Source: Oligoflexia bacterium | GTDB lineage: Bacteria > Bdellovibrionota > Bdellovibrionia > JABDDW01 | Direction of reading: 5' to 3' | DNA length: 64,000 bases | NCBI GenBank assembly: GCA_034439615.1 | Contig: JAWXAT010000050.1 | Span: forward strand, 1-64,000 | In this document: positions 33,668 through 43,209 of the stretch, in pieces | How the letters are laid out: each line of letters opens with the position of its first letter | Position numbering within the stretch: position 1 is the first letter of the stretch | Program-made: the position numbers and the translations under genes | The notes under the pieces: generated by a model | What the model saw: the letters and a program-made list of their open reading frames with translations, nothing else | Databases searched by the model: none | What the model was told of the DNA's origin: nothing

Positions 33668-34867
33668 TTATTTCTTTATGTCTTTAAGGGCTGCTTCTAA
33701 AACAGGAATCATAAAACCTGCTGGTAACAGTCTGCCGTTTACAAAAACTGTCGGAGTGCCTTCAAGACCTGCTAATCGAGCTCGTTCAATTTGGCTTGCA
33801 AGTTCGTTCATAACCGATGGATCTTCAAGGCAAGTTTTATACTGATTTTTATCAAGCTTTAGATCATCTGCCATAGTATCAATCATTTGAGCATTTAATG
33901 TTTCTTGTCTTTCGTATATCCAATCATGAGCAGCGAAAAATTTATTTTGGCGATGGGCACAAAGCGATGCTTTGGCAAATGAGCAAGAAAGTGAATGCCC
34001 GCCTGCGCCTTTCATATTGGGATTGCAACTAGGGTCTAGAGGGTAATTTTGAAAAATAAATCGAACATCATTTTTATGTGCATTTGTAAAAGCATGTATT
34101 GAAGGCGCAGCACGCTTGCAATGTCCGCATTGAAAATCTGCGAATTCAACGATTTGCATTGGTGCGGAGCTGTTACCCATCTCTGGTGCGTTGGTGATGC
34201 TGAAATTGTATTGTGTGTTTGACTTCCAATCAGCCAGGCTTTGATTGATCATTGGAGTAAGGTCTTTGATTCCTTGTGTGAGCATCCCATGTGCAAGCAC
34301 ACTACCGATAGGAATAATAAAAAGTACAAATAACACGCCTCGTGCACCACCTGCATCTGCTGATTTAAAAAGTGAACGCAGATCCTGAGCGAAATACTTT
34401 TTTGCTCCAGTTAAACGTGTAAGTTTGTAGCCGCACAAAAAGCTTACACCGGCCACAATGTAGAGACCGATGCAAAAGAGACAATATATTTTTAATAAAA
34501 ATGTTGAGACTATGGCTAAAAACGCGCTGTAAATTACATTTCCTAAAGTTAAATAGTAATAATAGCGCGCCAATTTTCTTTTTTCTTCTTCATCAAAAGC
34601 TCTAATGCCTAAAAGTAAAAGTAACTGAACAAGAAAAGCCATAAAAGCAATCAGCGCCACGGGGATGCCAAATAATTCGCTATAGTTACTCGTGTTTACA
34701 GCATCACAATCAAGTGTTGAACTCACGTTGCAAACACTTTTAGTCCCGCTCATTCCGTAGAGAAGGTCGTAGTGATGGGAGGTCAAATATCCACTGAGAA
34801 TGAGACCGATGAAAAGAAATACTGCGCCTAATGTGATCCAACGATTTTGAGTTGCCATAGGAGTCAT
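33668..34867 (-). CDS. VKOR-DsbA fusion, disulfide-forming membrane enzyme
   Basis: One polypeptide carries both halves of a periplasmic disulfide-forming system. N-terminal VKOR domain: about five membrane helices, loop cysteines Cys46 and Cys54 (SVCNVSSTLDCD), and the quinone-site pair Cys129-x-x-Cys132 (YCLFC). C-terminal DsbA-like thioredoxin domain: Cys247-Gly-His-Cys250 (FADFQCGHC), GTPTVFVNG with the cis-Pro loop. VKOR replaces DsbB by passing electrons from its thioredoxin partner to quinone. All key cysteines are present. The ATG choice is uncertain (34867 or 34858); neither has a strong site. Confidence 0.9.
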   Translation of the reverse strand: MTPMATQNRWITLGAVFLFIGLILSGYLTSHHYDLLYGMSGTKSVCNVSSTLDCDAVNTSNYSELFGIPVALIAFMAFLVQLLLLLGIRAFDEEEKRKLARYYYYLTLGNVIYSAFLAIVSTFLLKIYCLFCIGLYIVAGVSFLCGYKLTRLTGAKKYFAQDLRSLFKSADAGGARGVLFVLFIIPIGSVLAHGMLTQGIKDLTPMINQSLADWKSNTQYNFSITNAPEMGNSSAPMQIVEFADFQCGHCKRAAPSIHAFTNAHKNDVRFIFQNYPLDPSCNPNMKGAGGHSLSCSFAKASLCAHRQNKFFAAHDWIYERQETLNAQMIDTMADDLKLDKNQYKTCLEDPSVMNELASQIERARLAGLEGTPTVFVNGRLLPAGFMIPVLEAALKDIKK

Positions 34868-34992
34868 ATAATGAAGCTAAGATATGAAAGAATCAAGCAC
34901 TTAGCCTCAAGTCTAGGTAAATATTGCTTCATTAAAAGGGCTTGTGCCATTTACAATTTAACTAAGGCTTGTTGTTCTTATGGAAGGGAATT

Positions 34993-36591
34993 GTGACGCC
35001 ACGAAAGCAGCTTTTAAAAATGCAACGCATCATACTGAAGCAGCTCAAGGCTTCAGTGCACCGACTTGAAGGCCCCGAAGCTCCCTCACTTGCTAGTTAT
35101 TATCGTGCCTATAAACGTGAATTTAGAAATTATCAAAAAATTTCAAATAAAAAAGAATTACTCGTGGCTGTTCGCCAAGCAGACATAGTTTTTGGAGGCG
35201 ATTTTCATCCCTTTGCACAAAGCCAACGTACTCATTTGCGCATTTTGCGTGAACTTGTCAAAAACAAACGCCCTGTTGTCTTGGCTTTAGAGGCCATTGA
35301 TTCTCGTCATCAAATTTTTATTCAAAAATATCTCCAAGGTAAAATTGATGACAAAACTTTTTTAAAGAAAATAAATTATTTTGGTTCATGGGGATTCCCT
35401 TGGGAGAATTATAAGATTTTATTTGATCTGGCTAAAAAACATGGCCTTGAGGTTTATGGGATTAATCAGACAATGCATGATCGAAAGAAAAAAGATTTAC
35501 TCCTAAGAGATAGCCATTCAGCTTCGCAAATTGCTCAGTTACGTAAACTTCATGGGAAATCACTCATCTATGTTATCTATGGAGATCTTCATTTAGCTAG
35601 TCGTCATTTACCAAGACTGACAAAGAGTATTTTAGGAAAAGCCGATCAATCAAGATTTGTCACTGTCTTTCAAAATTCTGAAACTCTATACTGGAAGCTT
35701 GCTCAAAAAAACCTTGAAGAAAAAGTAGATGTACTTAAACTTCGCACAGACGCTTATTGTGTGGTGAATTCTCCTCCTTGGCTAAAATGGCAGGCGTATT
35801 TAAATTTTTTAGAAAATTCAATTGATCGAGATGTTAATGATATTCGTGATAAAATTGATTACAGTGAGCCATTAACAAATATTATTGAAATGATTCGCCA
35901 ATTATTGAAGCTCAATGGGAAATTTTTTGATTTCAATGTTTACCCAAAAGGTGATGCTCGTTTAGCCGCACATTTAAGCAAACATCTTAGTAAATCAGAG
36001 CTTATGTGGGTGGAAAGACTTATTAAACAAGAAAAAAACTTCTTCATTGCTAATCCTCCAACATTTTATTTTCCAAATTTTGGGGTCAACCATGCAGCCT
36101 CTCTTGCGGGAAAGTATATACACGCCAAGGTGAGGGGGGAAAAACGATCACATTATAAATTCCCAAAAGACTTTGTTCCTTCTATTTGGATAGAGGCTAT
36201 TGGTTTTTTTTCAAGCAAGGTGATGAACAATCGAAGAAAATTTAACATGATGAGTGATTTACCAACCCACCATCGTGTCACGTTGTTAGTATTAGATCAA
36301 AAATTGAGAGAGCAGATATCTTACAAAACTGGTGATATGCTTAAGCTTGGTACGAAACGACGAGGTTGGAAATCAATGGATTACGCTGAAGCAAGTCAAA
36401 TTCTTGGAGCTCATTTGGGTAATAAAATTTATTCGAGTTTTCACAGTGGAGTTTTAAATATTGTAGAACTTCAAAGGTGGCTTCGACTTCCCGTTGCGTA
36501 TACTCCGCGATTTTTAAAATCTTATATGGCTATTGTAAACAGCTTGCGCTCAGTGCCTGACAAACAGCGTAGCAAAAATGAGAGGTTATAA
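34993..36591 (+). CDS. ChaN-like (haem-binding/TIKI superfamily) protein
   Basis: Residues ~40-250 match the ChaN/PF04187 fold: ADIVFGGDFHPFAQSQRTHL, PVVLALEAIDSRHQIFIQKY, GSWGFPWENYKILFDLAK, and VYGIN, with His at the position of the GE(x)HD motif. ChaN proteins are usually outer-membrane haem-binding lipoproteins, but here no signal peptide or lipobox is visible and the protein is almost twice the usual size. The C-terminal ~280 residues are of unknown function. GTG at 34993 with GGAAGGGA is preferred over a TTG at 34969. It lies 2 bases before the next gene. Confidence 0.72.
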   Translation: MTPRKQLLKMQRIILKQLKASVHRLEGPEAPSLASYYRAYKREFRNYQKISNKKELLVAVRQADIVFGGDFHPFAQSQRTHLRILRELVKNKRPVVLALEAIDSRHQIFIQKYLQGKIDDKTFLKKINYFGSWGFPWENYKILFDLAKKHGLEVYGINQTMHDRKKKDLLLRDSHSASQIAQLRKLHGKSLIYVIYGDLHLASRHLPRLTKSILGKADQSRFVTVFQNSETLYWKLAQKNLEEKVDVLKLRTDAYCVVNSPPWLKWQAYLNFLENSIDRDVNDIRDKIDYSEPLTNIIEMIRQLLKLNGKFFDFNVYPKGDARLAAHLSKHLSKSELMWVERLIKQEKNFFIANPPTFYFPNFGVNHAASLAGKYIHAKVRGEKRSHYKFPKDFVPSIWIEAIGFFSSKVMNNRRKFNMMSDLPTHHRVTLLVLDQKLREQISYKTGDMLKLGTKRRGWKSMDYAEASQILGAHLGNKIYSSFHSGVLNIVELQRWLRLPVAYTPRFLKSYMAIVNSLRSVPDKQRSKNERL

Positions 36592-36593
36592 GC

Positions 36594-38183
36594 ATGGTTA
36601 CGGAAAATAATGGGAAGATTTGGTACGTAGTTGTCAATGGTAAGGCTGATGGCCCTCATCCTATAGATGAAATTCAAAGTCGGCTTAAAGCTGGTAAATT
36701 GAATTACACTGATTTAGTTTTTAGACCCGGGCTTACGCGGTGGGTACCACTTGCAGAGTGTGCGGAGTTTGAAAGAAGGGCTGAATCTATTACTCAAACA
36801 TCCGGCAAGCCCGATATTCCAAATGATCAAGATGTAAACGGCTGGATTCTGCTTGTGAAACATACAAATGCAGAAGGTAAAGAAAATTATATTCAAAGTG
36901 GCCCTCACTTACCTGACCAAATTATTGAAAAACTCGCACGGGGTGAGGTGAAGTACGACGATCATGCATGGCAAAAAGGTCTTAAAACATGGAGTTCCCT
37001 CGGGAGCATCGAAGAATTTGAACGAAGAAGCCCCATGGATCACGCCAAGGGACCCATGCCAGAGTTAAGTTCACCCCCATTAACTTCTCCAGAGTTAACT
37101 GTAACGGAAGCTCCTTTAATTGCCGCTACAACTGCTTTTGATGATGAAAAAACAGCGTCTGCAGTTGAGACTCAAAATGTTGCGGTAGCATCAAACTTAG
37201 AAACAATTGCAAATGAAGATGTAACGCCTTCAACTCCAAAACTTCATCATAGACGACGTCTCATCATTGCTACTAGCGGTGCAGTCTTTGGGATGGCACT
37301 TGCTTTTGCCGGGGTACAGGCTTATCAGCAGAGTTTAGAACAAGTTGCACCTCCCGGTATACCCGAGCGTGTTGTGGCAAGCCAAAAAACACAAGTTGAA
37401 GTGCCTAGTGTTCAGGTGCCCGTACATCCTGAAGTTCAAAATCCAGTAGAAGTACCACCAAGCCTAAAAATTGTGGTTTTAAAGCCCACGAGTCCTAAGC
37501 CTCAATTACTTTTTGAAACGAATTTACAAGGTGGGGCAGTTATTGATCTTGAAATAACTGCAGAGCTAGGTGCAATTTTAAAGTATCCGACATTTTCACT
37601 TAAGAAAAAAATAACTGTTGTTGCTGGGCAAATGCCTTCTATTGATTTGGCGGCTGAAAATCTACCGCCGGGAGAATATAAGGCTTCAGCTAATGCCGGA
37701 ACTCTTTTGGCACAAACAAAAATTAATCTAGGCGTTCAAGACATTGCTTTTAAGAAAAAATTAGCGGTTTTCAAAAAATCCGTCGTGAAACAAGCCCTAA
37801 ACGAAAAAAAGCAATTAAATCGCGGTGTGGGATTTTTAACAAAAAGTTACAGCACCATGACTGCCCAATATAAAAAAGTAAAAAGCTCAAACAATGCTTT
37901 ACTTAAGAAAAAATGGGCGGCTTCATTAAATATTTGGCGTAAGCAGCATGTTAAAGAGTCTCAATTTGTAAAAGAAGTTAATGAAAGAACCTATAACAAG
38001 TATGCATACCCTGATCAACTGATGCGCTATAAAACGCTCAATAAAGAACTTTTCGAGATTGCTAAAAACTATGATCAGAACATTAAAACAGGACGTCAAA
38101 TAGCTAGTGCGGAAGTCAATGTAGATCAATTCAAGGGTCGCCTTGGACAACTTCAAAAAGATATAAAACGTCTTAAAAAATAA
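36594..38183 (+). CDS. Membrane protein with two GYF_2 domains
   Basis: Two N-terminal GYF_2-like modules, each with W....G...GP(H/x)....(I/L)...L..G.....D..W/F..G...W.(P/S)L. They are residues ~5-60 (KIWYVVVNGKADGPHPIDEI) and ~78-145 (GPHLPDQIIEKLARGEVKYD). After an acidic/Thr-rich linker comes one membrane helix at ~224-242 (LIIATSGAVFGMALAFAGV), a Pro/Val-rich stretch, an Ig-like beta region (about 295-380) and a basic helical end. GYF_2 modules are thought to bind peptides. It is two bases behind the ChaN-like gene; the pair probably works together. Confidence 0.75.
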   Translation: MVTENNGKIWYVVVNGKADGPHPIDEIQSRLKAGKLNYTDLVFRPGLTRWVPLAECAEFERRAESITQTSGKPDIPNDQDVNGWILLVKHTNAEGKENYIQSGPHLPDQIIEKLARGEVKYDDHAWQKGLKTWSSLGSIEEFERRSPMDHAKGPMPELSSPPLTSPELTVTEAPLIAATTAFDDEKTASAVETQNVAVASNLETIANEDVTPSTPKLHHRRRLIIATSGAVFGMALAFAGVQAYQQSLEQVAPPGIPERVVASQKTQVEVPSVQVPVHPEVQNPVEVPPSLKIVVLKPTSPKPQLLFETNLQGGAVIDLEITAELGAILKYPTFSLKKKITVVAGQMPSIDLAAENLPPGEYKASANAGTLLAQTKINLGVQDIAFKKKLAVFKKSVVKQALNEKKQLNRGVGFLTKSYSTMTAQYKKVKSSNNALLKKKWAASLNIWRKQHVKESQFVKEVNERTYNKYAYPDQLMRYKTLNKELFEIAKNYDQNIKTGRQIASAEVNVDQFKGRLGQLQKDIKRLKK

Positions 38184-38206
38184 AAGCCGCTCATAATAGC
38201 GGCTTT
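38175..38206 (-). terminator. Terminator of hup
   Basis: AAAGCCGCT and AGCGGCTTT form a perfect 9-bp stem (38183-38191 with 38198-38206) around a 6-base loop. On the minus strand it is followed by TTTATTTTTT, so it ends hup transcription. The stem may also act weakly on the + strand. Confidence 0.8.
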
Positions 38207-38238
38207 CAACAAAATTCTTATCAATACTACTTAATTGC

Positions 38239-38511
38239 TTAATTCACTTGTTCTTTAAATTCTTTACCAGCCTTAAAACGTGGAACGCGGCTCGCAGGAA
38301 TGGTGATGGCTGCTCCTGTTTGCGGATTTCTACCTGTGCGTGCTTTTCGTTTTCCGCGGCTGAATGTTCCAAAACCCACTAGTTTCACGTCGTCGCCTTT
38401 GGCTACTGTTTTTTTGATGATTTCTATGGTGTTGTCGAGTAGCAATTCGGTCTGAGCCTTTGTAATTTTTGATTCAGTGGCGATTTTTTCGACGAGTTGG
38501 GCTTTGTTCAT
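38239..38511 (-). CDS. hup: Histone-like DNA-binding protein HU
   Basis: Nucleoid protein that bends DNA. The 90 residues start MNKAQLVEKIATESKITKAQ and contain VKLVGFGTFSRGKRKARTGRNP (split by the standard beta-arm) followed by IPASRVPRFKAGKEFK. The Pro of the intercalating arm and the RTGRNP core are intact. It has its own promoter (TTGACC-17-TAGTTT) and terminator. AGGTTCTTA precedes the ATG. Confidence 0.97.
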   Translation of the reverse strand: MNKAQLVEKIATESKITKAQTELLLDNTIEIIKKTVAKGDDVKLVGFGTFSRGKRKARTGRNPQTGAAITIPASRVPRFKAGKEFKEQVN

Positions 38512-38567
38512 TAAGAACCTCCGTTAGGTGTTTTGTGACGTGCTAAATTGTGTGGTGACGAAGAGTG

Positions 38568-38596
38568 AAACTAATGATTTTTTTAAAAAGGGTCAA
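38568..38596 (-). promoter_or_regulatory. Promoter for hup
   Basis: On the minus strand TTGACC (38596-38591), a 17-base A/T-rich spacer and TAGTTT (38573-38568) lie about 57 bases before the HU start. Confidence 0.55.
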
Positions 38597-38659
38597 GTTG
38601 TTTTTAGAAAAAATATTATTTAAACAAAAAATTTTAAAGTCGAGTACAATTTAAAAACT

Positions 38660-40483
38660 ATGTTGACAAAAATGAAAAAAATTCTAGCAACGCAACTGAG
38701 TTCTGAGCTCAATCAATCAGAACAAGAGATTGTCACGCTGCTCGAAACCCCCAAAGATGCATCTCACGGAGATTTGGCGTTTCCATGTTTTGCGCAGTCA
38801 AAGTTATTGCGCAAGTCGCCTATGATTATTGCTCAAGAATATGCATTTAAATTTGAAAAAAACTTACCCCATGGTTTTAAAAAAGCTCAGAACATCGGAG
38901 GATACATAAATTTTTTCTATGATGAAAAATTCTGGATTAAAACTGTTTTTGATGAAATCCAAATCAAAAAATTAAAGTTAGGGGACAATCTTAATATTGG
39001 TGCTGGTAAAACCGCTGTGTTTGACTACTCATCACCAAACGTTGCAAAGCCTATGAGTATTGGCCATTTACGTTCTACTGTTATTGGGCAAGCGTTGGTG
39101 AACATTCATAAAGCCATGGGTTATAAAACAATCGGCATTAATTATTTGGGTGATTGGGGAGTGCAATTTGGCAAATTAGCTTGGGCTCATCTCAATAAGA
39201 CCCAGCTTCTCAAAATGGCCATGACAAATTCAGCTCAAATCATTGGAAATGGTTTTAAAGACGATCTTTGGGCTAAACTTATTAGCGATATCGAAACAAA
39301 AACTGATACTTCATTTGATTATCTCTATGCCCTCTATGTTGTTTTTCATGCCCTTGCGGAATTTGAACCTGTTTTAGAAGATTATGGACGTGATTATTTT
39401 TTGCGACTTGAGAACAGACAAAGTTCAGAGTCAAAAAAAGATCCTCTTAACACACGCATAGAAGAGACATGGAAGAAATTCGTCGATATCTCACTTATTG
39501 AATACAATAGAGTCTATGAACTTTTGGGCATTCAACATGATCTCATTCGTGGTGAATCATTTCATGAGCCAGAACTACCTGGAGTTGTAGCATCGCTGAG
39601 TCAAAATGGCTTACTTAAGATGAGTGAAGGTGCGCAAATCGTTGACCTTGACGCTTACAATATGCCTCCTTGTTTAATTCAAAAATCTGATGGTGCAACT
39701 CTTTATGCGACTCGCGACATTGCCGCTGCAAGCTATCGGCATGATATTCTTAAAGCGCAAAAACTTATTTATGTCGTAGGTGCAGAACAGGGTCTGCATT
39801 TTAAGCAGCTCTTTAAGGTTTTAGAGCTCATGGGGCATGATTGGGCAAAAGATTGTGTGCATGTCCCATTTGGACTTTATCGATTTAAAGATGGAAAAAT
39901 GTCAACCAGACGCGGCAATGTTGTTTTTTTAGAAGATGTTCTTGATCGTGCTGTTGAACTCGTTAGGCAGATCATTAAAGAAAAAAATCCAGATCTTAAA
40001 GACCCCGAATCAGTGGCTAGGGCTGTTGGAACGGGGGCCGTAGTGTTTAATGATTTGATGAATGATCGGGTTAAAAATATAGATTTTGATTGGACCAGGC
40101 TTTTAGATTTTAACGGCGACACGGGGCCCTATGTTCAATACACACACGTGAGGTGTTGTAGTGTTATTAGTAAATGGAACAAAGAACTTCCCAAAATCGA
40201 TGAAGCTTTAGAATTAACTGAGAAGCTTGAATTGGAAGTAATTCGAACTTTAGGAAGATTCAATGACATTGTAAGGCTCTCTTATGAACAACTTAAACCA
40301 AACTGGATTGCGCAATACCTCCTAGACTTAAGTAAAGCGTTTAACGCTTTTTATTATGAGCATCGTATTCTTGAAGGTGACTTGAAAGTTCAAAATTCTC
40401 GCATATTGCTTGTTGATTCCACTCGCCTTGCACTTCGTCGAGGTCTAGAGCTCTTAGGAGTTCAAACACCAGAAGCAATGTAA
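38660..40483 (+). CDS. argS: Arginyl-tRNA synthetase
   Basis: Class I synthetase that charges tRNA-Arg. The order is: N-terminal tRNA-D-loop-binding domain (1 to ~110), then the HIGH motif in FDYSSPNVAKPMSIGHLRST (about residues 118-137). A KMSKS-like motif follows, MSTRRG, near 413-418, and the C-terminal DALR helical domain (PYVQYTHVR onward). At 607 residues it is slightly long. There is no ribosome site before the ATG and a TACAAT box lies only 9 bases ahead, so a leaderless mRNA is possible; an ATG at 38672 is the alternative. Confidence 0.96.
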   Translation: MLTKMKKILATQLSSELNQSEQEIVTLLETPKDASHGDLAFPCFAQSKLLRKSPMIIAQEYAFKFEKNLPHGFKKAQNIGGYINFFYDEKFWIKTVFDEIQIKKLKLGDNLNIGAGKTAVFDYSSPNVAKPMSIGHLRSTVIGQALVNIHKAMGYKTIGINYLGDWGVQFGKLAWAHLNKTQLLKMAMTNSAQIIGNGFKDDLWAKLISDIETKTDTSFDYLYALYVVFHALAEFEPVLEDYGRDYFLRLENRQSSESKKDPLNTRIEETWKKFVDISLIEYNRVYELLGIQHDLIRGESFHEPELPGVVASLSQNGLLKMSEGAQIVDLDAYNMPPCLIQKSDGATLYATRDIAAASYRHDILKAQKLIYVVGAEQGLHFKQLFKVLELMGHDWAKDCVHVPFGLYRFKDGKMSTRRGNVVFLEDVLDRAVELVRQIIKEKNPDLKDPESVARAVGTGAVVFNDLMNDRVKNIDFDWTRLLDFNGDTGPYVQYTHVRCCSVISKWNKELPKIDEALELTEKLELEVIRTLGRFNDIVRLSYEQLKPNWIAQYLLDLSKAFNAFYYEHRILEGDLKVQNSRILLVDSTRLALRRGLELLGVQTPEAM

Positions 40484-40579
40484 AAGTTAAGGCCATCCGC
40501 AGTTAAAAAAAGCCACTGATCCCTAAACCTTAGATCCCTCCATGCCGAAGAGTTAGACAGTAACAAAGGAGACTCTTCA

Positions 40580-41260
40580 ATGGCCACCAGGGTCATGGTT
40601 ATTTGGGTTTTATCTCTGCTGGTGATGTGGGCCGGAGTGTATGGCTATTTCTCAACGTATTATAATGGCGTTGAGTTTGAAAAACATCGCGTTGCAAGTT
40701 TAGAAAAACGTCTCAATCGTAGTTACCGTCATTTTGCAAAACTTCAAATGAGCTTTAGTGAATATAAAGATGCCATGGTCGTTGCGGGTTTGAAAATCAA
40801 CAACCATACCAAGTGGACAGATGTCACACGTTCAATTGCAAGTGTTGTTTCGGATCCCCAATATAAAAAAATTCCTCTACCACAACCCGGAACACCCTTA
40901 TTTCTAAAAGCTAGAAAGATATTTAGCGCAGGGGATTTTTTAAGAGCGTCAGAAATATTAGATGATTTTATTTCAAAGTATTCAGATCATCCAGCTTTGC
41001 CTGAGGCAGGTCATCTTCTAGCGGAAAGTTACTTCTATCTTGATCAACAAGAAAACGCTGTGAAGATGATCGACTATGTATTAACGCATTTTCCTGAGAC
41101 TGAATTTGCGGGCTATGGACTTTTGCGATTAGGTAAAATATTTGAAAAACAAGAGCGACTTGAAGAAGCAGTTGAGATGTATCAAGTTGTAATTGATAAT
41201 TATGATAAATCAAATTCAGCAAATCTTGCTCGCAAATATATCAAGGAACTTAATTTATGA
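40580..41260 (+). CDS. Membrane-anchored TPR protein
   Basis: One N-terminal membrane helix (about residues 3-23), a coiled-coil segment (~35-65), then from ~105 tetratricopeptide-like repeats: SAGDFLRASEILDDFISKYS, AGHLLAESYFYLDQQENAVK, LLRLGKIFEKQERLEEAVEM. This resembles YbgF/CpoB and BamD-type periplasmic scaffolds, but the specific family is not clear. AAGGAG precedes the ATG by nine bases. It is first of a probable five-gene envelope operon; its stop overlaps the next start by 4 bases. Confidence 0.75.
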   Translation: MATRVMVIWVLSLLVMWAGVYGYFSTYYNGVEFEKHRVASLEKRLNRSYRHFAKLQMSFSEYKDAMVVAGLKINNHTKWTDVTRSIASVVSDPQYKKIPLPQPGTPLFLKARKIFSAGDFLRASEILDDFISKYSDHPALPEAGHLLAESYFYLDQQENAVKMIDYVLTHFPETEFAGYGLLRLGKIFEKQERLEEAVEMYQVVIDNYDKSNSANLARKYIKELNL

Positions 41261-42090
41261 ACTCAGTGAGAAAACATATGGTTGTGTTTTTTCGTGTGTT
41301 TATTGTGATGATATCATTTGTTGTTGATATTAAAGTTCGTGCTGACGTTTCTGTGCGAATTATTACGGGTGCCGTGGATATAGAAAAAAATGGTCAGCTT
41401 CAGGTTGTTCAAACTTTGCCAGCTAAGTTTATTGAACCATTAGATATACAAACATTCACAAAAGGTCATGTAAAGCTCATGGCAAATTCAGTGAGTATAG
41501 GCCTTGCTGAAAAGTCATTTGTATCATTGGCAAGTGAACCGGCTTTTGAATTTTTTCAAGGGATTGGCTATTTCAAAACACCTCATTTTCTTACACTTAA
41601 AACTCCCCATGGTGAAATTGAAACAGATGGCGGAGAGTTTTTACTTTCTACAAATCGCTCTAAAACCACGATTTGGGTTGTGGCTGGTTCTTTAATTGTA
41701 AAAGATCGATCTTCTACATGGCAGCAAAAAATTCGTTCAGGTTATACTTCTTGGATTGGTGGGTTATTATCTGTTGGTAGACGTGCCCATGGTGAACTTC
41801 AAGCATCTGAATTTGAAACGGTCATGAATTTAGTCAAACATTTAAGCCACTATACTTCAGATGAATTGCAATTTAAATACGATAATTATCGAATTGTTTG
41901 GAAAGACGCAGTAGAAACCATTGCTCTTGAAACGCAAGATAAAGTGCTTGATGATTTAAAGACATATGCTGAAATTCAAAAAATTGAAACTAAACGCCAA
42001 ATTGCTAGTGAACAAGACAATGCTCGTTTAAGGCGTTATTACAGAGCAAAAACAATTGGCTTACCTGACCAAAATGAAGAAGTTCCTTAA
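41257..42090 (+). CDS. Exported FecR-domain protein
   Basis: A signal peptide or anchor (to about residue 30, ending VRA) is followed by a FecR-like beta-helical region (VRIITGAVDIEKNGQ, FTKGHVKLMANSVSIGLAEK, LKTPHGEIETDGGEFLLSTN, TIWVVAGSLIVKD). Then comes a charged helical tail (~190-277). FecR domains sense or bind in the periplasm; without a sigma factor neighbour this one looks structural rather than regulatory. Translation is coupled to the TPR gene through ATGA. Confidence 0.68.
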   Translation: MNSVRKHMVVFFRVFIVMISFVVDIKVRADVSVRIITGAVDIEKNGQLQVVQTLPAKFIEPLDIQTFTKGHVKLMANSVSIGLAEKSFVSLASEPAFEFFQGIGYFKTPHFLTLKTPHGEIETDGGEFLLSTNRSKTTIWVVAGSLIVKDRSSTWQQKIRSGYTSWIGGLLSVGRRAHGELQASEFETVMNLVKHLSHYTSDELQFKYDNYRIVWKDAVETIALETQDKVLDDLKTYAEIQKIETKRQIASEQDNARLRRYYRAKTIGLPDQNEEVP

Positions 42091-42160
42091 GAATTTGTGG
42101 CATGCAACTTGAAATTAAAATCATAGAAGACATTGGTATTCATTTTGGAGTATTTGACAC

Positions 42161-43003
42161 GTGTTTAGTGTTCATAAAGTGTTCATTCGATTAACTTTTT
42201 TTGTCACACTTGCGTTTGTAAGCTATTCGTTTACACAAGCAAAAGGTGCAACCTGTGTACAAATTCTTGCGGCACAAAAAGAGGTGATTTCACAAAAATT
42301 AACTGAATTGCCTGAATTACGCGAAATGGTTTTGAGAATGATTGACGATCCGTTAATTCCAATGAACATTAAGCGCATATTAGAAGTAGCACTCATTCGC
42401 AAAAATACTCAGGTAAGACAACTCACTGCTGAACTTCGAAAAGAATTAAAAATTCCAGAAGAATTAGATATTGATGGAGCTTATACAACTACAAATTTAG
42501 CTTTTAGAAGAATGAATGTGGGCAATACTTTAAATCAAAAATTTACAGAACAGGCTGACTTTTCAAGCGTACAGCCTGGATACTCGGTTTTTGTTCAAAA
42601 CCGAGTGATTACGAGTGAAAATAATGATTTTAGCACTCTGGTTCACGAACTTTCACATGTGCGTTTTAATTATTCGTTAGAGCGGCAGTTAACGGTGTTA
42701 TTAAAAAAACTCCCTCCAGATTTAATTCGTAAAGCAAGTGATGGAGTAGTTGAAATTAGTGGAGAATTGTTTGATTTTCTAACTGAAAGATATGCTTTTC
42801 AAACAGAGTTTGAATTATTAGAGGCAACACAAGCGCGATATTATAAAGCTCGCTATTCAAAGTTTCCTCCCCAAGTAACTCGTGAAAACTACAAGTCCCT
42901 CATTGCAGCTCATATTATAAGTGTTTACAATATTACAGACCCACGAGTTGTAAGATTAAAGGACTTTTCGATTTCTGATATTCTCCTGGGCAAACCCTTT
43001 TAA
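42161..43003 (+). CDS. Exported protein with HExxH metalloprotease motif
   Basis: Signal peptide (about 1-26, ending TQAKG) followed by a helical N-terminal part. A putative zinc site follows, H162-E163-L-S-H166 in FSTLVHELSHVRFNY, and Glu residues ~50-60 residues on (ELFDFLTERYAFQTEFELLEA) could give the third ligand. This is a gluzincin-like pattern but no family is recognised, and catalysis is not shown. GTG start with GGAG 11 bases upstream is weak. It follows the FecR gene by 70 bases. Confidence 0.6.
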   Translation: MFSVHKVFIRLTFFVTLAFVSYSFTQAKGATCVQILAAQKEVISQKLTELPELREMVLRMIDDPLIPMNIKRILEVALIRKNTQVRQLTAELRKELKIPEELDIDGAYTTTNLAFRRMNVGNTLNQKFTEQADFSSVQPGYSVFVQNRVITSENNDFSTLVHELSHVRFNYSLERQLTVLLKKLPPDLIRKASDGVVEISGELFDFLTERYAFQTEFELLEATQARYYKARYSKFPPQVTRENYKSLIAAHIISVYNITDPRVVRLKDFSISDILLGKPF

Positions 43004-43209
43004 TGAAAAAATAACAGATCCTGATTGAAATAATTCCTAATGCTCTCTTGTGCCCCCATCAATTTGAGTCCAAAGTATGAGGAATTATATAATAATATCG
43101 AATAATTAAGGCTTTGTGCTTAAACACGTATAGGGCCCATTTTCTGAGCTCCAAATCAAATATAGGCACTGCTCGTTGGCATGCGCTGTGCTCTTTTTTC
43201 CCTCGAATT

